NCBI GenBank assembly: GCA_050012355.1
Contig: JBEKHI010000397.1
Coordinates: 1 to 7,523, forward strand
Direction of reading: 5' to 3'
Origin: JBEKHI01 sp050012355
Lineage (GTDB): Bacteria; Actinomycetota; Actinomycetes; Streptosporangiales; Streptosporangiaceae
DNA length: 7,523 nucleotides
Translations under genes and position numbers: made by a program
Notes under the pieces: generated by a model
What the model was told of the DNA's origin: nothing
Seen by the model: only the letters and a program-made list of their open reading frames with translations
Databases searched by the model: none
Part shown: positions 6,647 through 7,523 of the stretch, one piece after another
Numbering within the stretch: the first letter of the stretch is position 1
Layout of the letters: each line of letters opens with the position of its first letter

Positions 6647-7303
6647 GTGACCGTGACACTTCGGGTGGTGATTGGCGAAGATTCGGTGCTGCTGCTGGCC
6701 GGGCTGGTCAAGCTGCTGGAAAGCGCCGGGTTCACCGTCGCGGCCACCGCGGGGGACGCCACCGGGCTGCTCACCGCCGTCGAGCGCGAGCAGCCCGACC
6801 TGGTGATCGCTGACGTGCGGATGCCACCGTCGCACACCGATGAGGGCATCCGCGCCGCGATTGAGATCCGGAGCCGGTGGCCGGGCATCGCGATCCTGGT
6901 GCTCTCCCAGTACGTCGAGGAACGGTACGCGGCCGACTTGCTGTCCGCGAACACCTCAAGCGTCGGCTACCTGCTCAAAGACCGGGTCGCCGACGTCACC
7001 GAGTTCCTCGACGCGTTGCGCCGGGTCGCGGCCGGCGGCACGGCGCTCGACCCCGAGGTCGTGGCCCAGCTCCTGGTGCGCCGGAGCGGGGACCCGATGC
7101 GCACGCTCACCCAGCGGGAACGCGACGTGCTCGCGCTGATGGCCGAGGGCCGCGACAACGCGGAGATCGGCACCGCCCTGGTCATCACCGACAGCGCGGT
7201 CAGCAAGCACATCAACTCGATCTTCACCAAGCTAGACCTGCACCCAGGTGACGGCGGCAATCGCCGCGTCCTCGCCGTGCTGCACTACCTAGGCGCGGCG
7301 TAA
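6647..7303 (+). CDS. Response regulator, NarL/FixJ family (REC + LuxR-type HTH)
   Basis: The 218-aa DNA-binding regulator is the likely partner of the HisKA_3 kinase at 2273-3493. The receiver domain (about 5-125) has the acidic pair E11/D12, phospho-acceptor D56 in VIADVRMPP, switch S87 and conserved K111 in YLLKDRV. The HTH (about 153-215) carries LTQRERDVLALMAEGRDNAEI and a recognition helix around SAVSKHINSIFTKL, typical of LuxR-type domains. The GTG at 6647 has GGAG six bases upstream (6637-6640). A GTG at 6653 in the same frame is possible but worse spaced. It starts three bases after the permease stop, so it is co-transcribed with the exporter and probably controls its own operon and the divergent kinase unit, which is inferred from layout. 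Confidence 0.93.
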   Translation: MTVTLRVVIGEDSVLLLAGLVKLLESAGFTVAATAGDATGLLTAVEREQPDLVIADVRMPPSHTDEGIRAAIEIRSRWPGIAILVLSQYVEERYAADLLSANTSSVGYLLKDRVADVTEFLDALRRVAAGGTALDPEVVAQLLVRRSGDPMRTLTQRERDVLALMAEGRDNAEIGTALVITDSAVSKHINSIFTKLDLHPGDGGNRRVLAVLHYLGAA

Positions 7304-7523
7304 AAGCTCGGGCCCTGACCTATTTGACATGGTATCGCCCGGTTGCGCCGACCGCCGTGACCGTCTCTAGGTTCGAGGGATTGTGGTAGGTGCTGCACTA
7401 TCCAGAAAAGCCTGCCTCGTCCGGGGGGCGGTCGCGGTGGCGTGAAAGTCGGGTGGCTGCGGGCCGTTGGTGGCTGGGGCCGACTGCCGCGCCCGGCGGC
7501 CCTAGGTCGGGTGCTGCTGGTGG
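7304..7523. other. Downstream region without a confirmed gene; possible truncated gene start
   Basis: No clear rho-independent terminator follows the response regulator. The best hairpin is a weak 5-bp stem at 7340-7354 without a T tract. A TTGACA-like hexamer sits at 7324-7329 and a TAGGTT -10-like hexamer at 7368-7373, but they are too far apart to form one promoter. The last 130 bases are open in two plus-strand frames that run off the window. One starts at GTG 7390 behind GAGGGA (7375-7380). The other starts at GTG 7442 and would begin MKVGWLRAVGGWG with a hydrophobic stretch near its cut end. I cannot tell which, if either, is real. Confidence 0.4.
7390..7523 (+). CDS. Possible partial CDS running off the window end (weak)
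   Basis: GTG at 7390 opens a frame of 44 codons to the window edge, starting MLHYPEKPASSGG, nine bases after the GAGGGA at 7375-7380. The composition (Pro, Gly, Arg, Ser) would suit a disordered cytoplasmic N-terminus. Third-position GC is about 68 percent by count, lower than in the neighbouring genes, so coding is doubtful. The competing GTG at 7442 in another frame has slightly better third-position GC but no well-spaced ribosome site. No family can be recognised. Confidence 0.22.
   Translation, partial: MLHYPEKPASSGGRSRWRESRVAAGRWWLGPTAAPGGPRSGAAG

Noticed and set aside
6089..6835. A 248-codon minus-strand frame across the permease/regulator junction
   Set aside because: The His/Arg/Gln/Gly-rich translation has no recognisable fold, and the plus-strand genes here are unmistakable.
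7340..7405. A tRNA-like or small-RNA-like stretch containing GGTTCGA
   Set aside because: The GGTTCGA lacks a pairing T-arm, and no acceptor, D or anticodon arms can be built around it.

Overview
The window is very GC-rich, with GC-rich third codon positions, GTG starts next to ATG starts, and tightly packed genes. Together with the protein families present, this points to an actinomycete. A Streptosporangiales-like or related filamentous lineage is a guess from protein style and cannot be proven here.

Layout: (1) 13-1206, plus strand: a single-pass membrane protein with a long disordered, charged cytoplasmic region and an extracellular lytic-transglycosylase-like domain. (2) 1200-2285 and 2273-3493, minus strand: a two-gene unit read right to left. 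A NarL-family (HisKA_3) sensor histidine kinase comes first, followed with a 13-nt overlap by a membrane-anchored DUF4097-like beta-solenoid protein built from alternating 18-residue rungs. (3) 3494-3602: a divergent intergenic region of 109 bp that should carry both promoters. (4) 3603-4292, 4289-6643 and 6647-7303, plus strand: a MacB/LolD-type ABC ATPase, an eight-helix FtsX-type permease with two extracytoplasmic domains, and a NarL/LuxR-type response regulator, with junctions of -4 and +3 nt. (5) 7304-7523: an apparently intergenic tail, perhaps holding the start of another gene cut off by the window edge.

Reading of the system: the kinase and regulator are almost certainly a two-component pair although they sit on opposite strands of a divergent locus. 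The ABC exporter is co-transcribed with the regulator, and the solenoid protein with the kinase. DUF4097-type domains are known neighbours of LiaRS-like and PspC-linked envelope-stress systems, for example LiaG in the Bacillus lia operon. The most economical inference is therefore an envelope-stress or antimicrobial-response module: the solenoid protein acts as an extracytoplasmic sensor or scaffold, the kinase and regulator relay the signal, and the ABC pump is the output, or also part of sensing. The substrate and signal cannot be read from the sequence. The transglycosylase gene converges on this module with its stop codon overlapping that of the solenoid gene, but may be functionally independent.
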